Positions 6,701 to 7,836 of a stretch of DNA of 7,836 nucleotides are shown here, piece by piece. The notes below the pieces were generated by a model. The model was not told where the DNA came from. It saw nothing but the letters and a program-made list of their open reading frames with translations, and did no database searches. Every line of letters starts with the position of its first letter. Positions within the stretch are counted from its first letter, which is position 1. The stretch is from DATDEW01 sp046590205 (GTDB taxonomy: Bacteria; Bacteroidota; Ignavibacteria; Palsa-1295). The stretch is taken from NCBI GenBank assembly GCA_046590205.1, contig JBKJTT010000074.1:1-7836 (forward strand), written 5' to 3'. Both the position numbers and the translations under genes were made by a program.

Positions 6701-7666
6701 ACCACCGACTACGATAGCATCAAAGTTTGATGCTGTGTTCGTAAATCCACCGCCAATAAATGACCCGCCGCCGGATGCATTGTTAAATTGTCCGCTGCCG
6801 ATAAATGATGTTGTTCCGCTGCCGGAGTTATACAATCCGCCAACGACAACTGAACTTACTCCCGATGCTGTGTTATTCGAGCCGGGAGTATTTGCTCCGT
6901 TATTACCACCACCGACAAACGAACCATCACCGGATGCCGTGTTGCCGCTTCCGCCTACAACACTTGCACCGACATTATTTGTGCGGTTGAATCCGCCACC
7001 ACCGATAAACGCTGCGTTACCGTTTGCAATGACGTTATCAATACCGCCGCCGATAAAGCTGTTACCACTGGACACATCAGCAATAGAGTTTACAACTCCC
7101 GGCTGACCGCCACCTGCGATGGTAGAATGATCACCAAAGACCGTATTACCCGGATCACCACCGATAATACGATTATTCGGCTCGTAACGTACGATGCGTG
7201 TTCCACCTACGATCAAGTTGAACGGAAGAACAGGTGAGGTTACTGTTGAACCTAAAAGATTATTCACGCCATCAATGTTGAGTGTGCTGTTACCCTCGAC
7301 CGTCCAGCCGTTGGATACATCCCCCCAAAAAACTCCGTTGAATACTTGCAGTGAATTTGTTGACGTATTATAGATCGTCATACCCGGCTGTGGTGCGCCG
7401 GCGCAAAGCAAAAGTACTTGCGCGGCATTCATGCGTGGCGGCAAGAAGCCCTTTGTTGAACTCGAAAGATCAAGCAAGGCGCATGGGTCAGGAAGCAAGT
7501 CGCTTCCATTGATACCGAGCGAACCTTGAAGTGCTGTTAAGAATGTGATATTACCTGAACCATCATCGAGATCAACTTCACGAAAGCCCGCTGTACGCTG
7601 AGCAAATGAAAGTGAAGATGACAGAAGTAACGCTGCCAATGCGAAAAGAAAAGTGTGCTTTTTCAT
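3758..7666 (-). CDS. Secreted 1302-residue protein with 15/21-residue 'GGG' beta-solenoid repeats
   Basis: Residues 1-22 are a signal peptide (MKK, hydrophobic core, SLSFA) with predicted cleavage before Gln23. Residues 23-114 are the shared N-terminal domain (QRTAGFRE, LDD, LDLSSSTKGFLPPRM, PGMTIYN, FNG.FW). Its Cys62 and Cys88 are the only cysteines. Residues 120-180 form an adapter (GWTVEGNST, LLGSTVT, RIVRYEPN, RIIGGDPGN). Residues 181-1094 are Gly/Asn-rich units, [SN]-T-[IV]-x-G-G-x(2)-N-x-A-x-G, of about 15 residues at both ends and about 21 residues in the middle. Residues 1095-1214 form a connector with QLRFYEPN and FRAGVQAADITYVLPTA, a module seen at the end of similar solenoid proteins. 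Residues 1215-1302 look like a C-terminal beta domain (VTGAASGDIVSLG, TAWVSANDVVTIRFNN) ending KVQVIK. It is likely an extracellular fibre or adhesin-like protein, with role and binding partner unknown. It has its own promoter and terminator. Confidence 0.93.
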   Translation of the reverse strand: MKKHTFLFALAALLLSSSLSFAQRTAGFREVDLDDGSGNITFLTALQGSLGINGSDLLPDPCALLDLSSSTKGFLPPRMNAAQVLLLCAGAPQPGMTIYNTSTNSLQVFNGVFWGDVSNGWTVEGNSTLNIDGVNNLLGSTVTSPVLPFNLIVGGTRIVRYEPNNRIIGGDPGNTVFGDHSTIAGGGQPGVVNSIADVSSGNSFIGGGIDNVIANGNAAFIGGGGFNRTNNVGASVVGGSGNTASGDGSFVGGGNNGANTPGSNNTASGVSSVVVGGLYNSGSGTTSFIGSGQFNNASGGGSFIGGGFTNTASNFDAIVVGGISNVASGYRSFIGGGGNNQATQQYSAVVGGLNNIIGPFGQFSTIGGGVGNTANGDAGAGDATVGGGTGNNAGGARSTVGGGFFNSALSNAATIGGGANNSSSATAQYSTIAGGRGNTANGVYSTIGGGQSNIANDGTGSSAAWNTVTGGQSNTASGNSGNNSGWNAVGGGATNVASGGSSLTGGLMGANAIAGGYQNNASGGAGDWSGGNSISGGSFMNATGGSGFNSGGNHIGGGWQHVASGSTGILSGYNTISGGYSQDARGAAGNNSGMNTIGGGFDNDAFGTATNNTGWNTIGGGNANNAHGGLGNFTGGNTVAGGSTNNAIGNAIEGSGANAVGGGSQNNASGGIGGGPGGGAAGANVIAGGYQNTAIGGNNAGTGPSGMNVIAGGWVNNASGGNGDWSGANTIAGGTFSIAIGGAGFNSGGNFIGGGYNHDANGSAGILSGYNTISGGYSHDARGGDGLNSGMNTIAGGYINKAFGTSAPGTGWNSVGGGSNNNANGSTTDNTGGNTIAGGRFNSALGGTNTNNSGVNTISGGTSNQANGGSGPFTGGNVVSGGQSNIANGGSALNPAVNGYNVIAGGYFNNAFSGSGDWSGGNSIGGGSFINANGGSALNSGGNHVGGGYDHDANGTGANQSGYNTISGGYQNIASGSATGNSGYNSIGGGYSNDATPSGGFLGYNTIGGGNNNTSSGNTSTVGGGLSNLSTNTYSTVGGGIANNASGNRSTIGGGDNNIASDADATVAGGGYNRATGIDATVGGGSYNTVAGNWSVIPGGNGMTLNGQSSFGFLGSGAVGHNQMTIAATHTAAFGNVHMWLTNNNSTASQLRFYEPNGAGGAFPPAGINHTSFRAGVQAADITYVLPTANVNAAASATDLGAGHMEVNSAGTMSWRQTVVATGNATFVLTAAQSSNDQTIAVTGAASGDIVSLGVPNGAVLANSAYTAWVSANDVVTIRFNNYSAGAQNPGGPHTFKVQVIK
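4385..7126 (-). repeat. Coding repeat array of GGG units: short, long, short
   Basis: Residues 181-1094 fall into three zones. About 17 short units of typically 15 residues, such as STIGGG-x(2)-N-x-A-x-G-x-Y, occupy residues 181-465 (6272-7126). Long units of typically 21 residues occupy 466-1004 (4655-6271). Six short units occupy 1005-1094 (4385-4654). Long units keep the same GGG core but add about six residues after the second Gly, usually ending [NWT]-[SNT]-G-[GYWM]. This would place extra loops along one face of the solenoid's central section. Confidence 0.82.
4655..6136 (-). repeat. Nine-unit higher-order repeat within the long-unit zone
   Basis: Block 1 is residues 511-707 (5546-6136), block 2 is 708-900 (4967-5545), and block 3 is 901-1004 (4655-4966) with five units only. 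Each block opens with an IAGG unit containing GDWSG. Then come a unit ending NSGG, a unit with a GG[WY]-x-H core ending SGY, an NTISGGY unit and, in blocks 1 and 2, a unit ending TGW. Each block start is preceded by a 24-residue unit in an otherwise 21-residue series, including the unit before block 1 (residues 487-510). DNA similarity between blocks is obvious by eye. Confidence 0.8.
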
Positions 7667-7739
7667 GATGACTTACAATAATATGTAAAAAATATGTAAA
7701 AACTTTAGTAAGAACGGGGGGAGATAAGTAAAATCGTTA
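7667..7739 (-). other. AT-rich 5' leader of the 1302-residue gene
   Basis: The 73 nt between the TATATTTG box and the ATG are longer than in the other two genes. They contain a direct repeat, ATATGTAAAA at 7681-7690 and 7692-7701 (plus strand), a weak TTACA-N6-TGTAA inverted repeat at 7672-7687, and a six-base C tract (minus strand, 7716-7721). There is no Shine-Dalgarno. I see no recognisable riboswitch. The structure may be incidental. Confidence 0.4.
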
Positions 7740-7747
7740 CAAATATA
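7740..7747 (-). promoter_or_regulatory. Candidate -7 element (TATATTTG) of the 1302-residue gene
   Basis: The box and its flanks (CGTATATTTGTAA) are identical to those of the partial gene. No TTG lies at the expected 17-23 nt upstream; the nearest TTTG is only 12 nt away. The -7 call therefore rests on the box alone and on its recurrence in all three leaders. Further upstream, TGTAACA (7774-7780) and TGTTACA (7807-7813) form a widely spaced inverted repeat of unknown meaning. The remainder of 7748-7836 shows no gene. Confidence 0.5.
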
Positions 7748-7836
7748 CGCAATTTTGGGCAAAAGATAGGGCATGTAACATATTAATAACTTCGGTTTTT
7801 GAGGTTTGTTACACGTACCCCAAATTTCCAATCTGC

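Noticed and set aside
898..7666. Phage tail-fibre or prophage module
   Set aside because: Both complete proteins and the partial one begin with clear Sec signal peptides, have their own Bacteroidota-type promoters, and have no phage structural, lysis or integration genes beside them in the window. Only the C-terminal modules look phage-like.
7774..7813. TGTAACA...TGTTACA inverted repeat as an operator
   Set aside because: The half-sites are short, 26 nt apart and AT-rich, and the middle gene's promoter has no counterpart. A single TGTTACA at 769-775 is not enough to support a shared regulator.

Overview
The window holds three genes, all on the minus strand. Each encodes a secreted, repeat-built surface protein of the beta-solenoid / trimeric-adhesin-head style. 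From right to left, which is the direction of transcription, they are a 1302-residue protein (3758-7666), an 881-residue protein (898-3543) and the first 223 residues of a third that runs off the left edge (1-670). I see no enzyme, RNA gene, transposase, integrase or CRISPR array. The many short plus-strand ORFs, often Pro-rich, are antisense shadows of Gly/Asn-rich repeat codons.

Organism: a member of the Bacteroidota/Chlorobiota/Ignavibacteria/Kapabacteria group is the best reading, but I cannot resolve it further. Four things support this. (1) All three genes have a TATATTTG box upstream, matching the Bacteroidota -7 consensus TAnnTTTG. (2) None has a Shine-Dalgarno sequence. (3) All three predicted signal peptides are followed directly by Gln, as described for Bacteroidota signal peptidase I substrates (the 'Q-rule'). 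(4) The two complete proteins carry the 'LDL.S.TKGFLPPRM' N-terminal module common in that group.

Layout: 7667-7836 is the leader and promoter region of the large gene. 3544-3757 holds the large gene's candidate terminator, a second palindrome with a G8 run, and the promoter of the middle gene. 671-897 holds the middle gene's terminator, a small hairpin and the promoter of the partial gene. Each gene therefore appears to be its own transcription unit. The sequence around the two terminators is duplicated.

How the genes relate: all three share a signal peptide plus the motif QRTxxFR at the mature N-terminus. The two complete proteins also share a gapless 92-residue N-terminal domain containing their only two cysteines, followed by a related adapter. 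They then diverge into different repeat families: 17-residue Hep/Hag-like units in one, and 15/21-residue 'GGG' units in the other. Both arrays show higher-order duplication, eight units (about 136 residues) in one and nine units (193-197 residues) in the other. The C-termini differ, and both resemble modules I know from phage fibre and structural proteins. I found no outer-membrane barrel, sorting signal or protease domain, so secretion by Sec is supported but how the proteins are retained at the surface is not visible.
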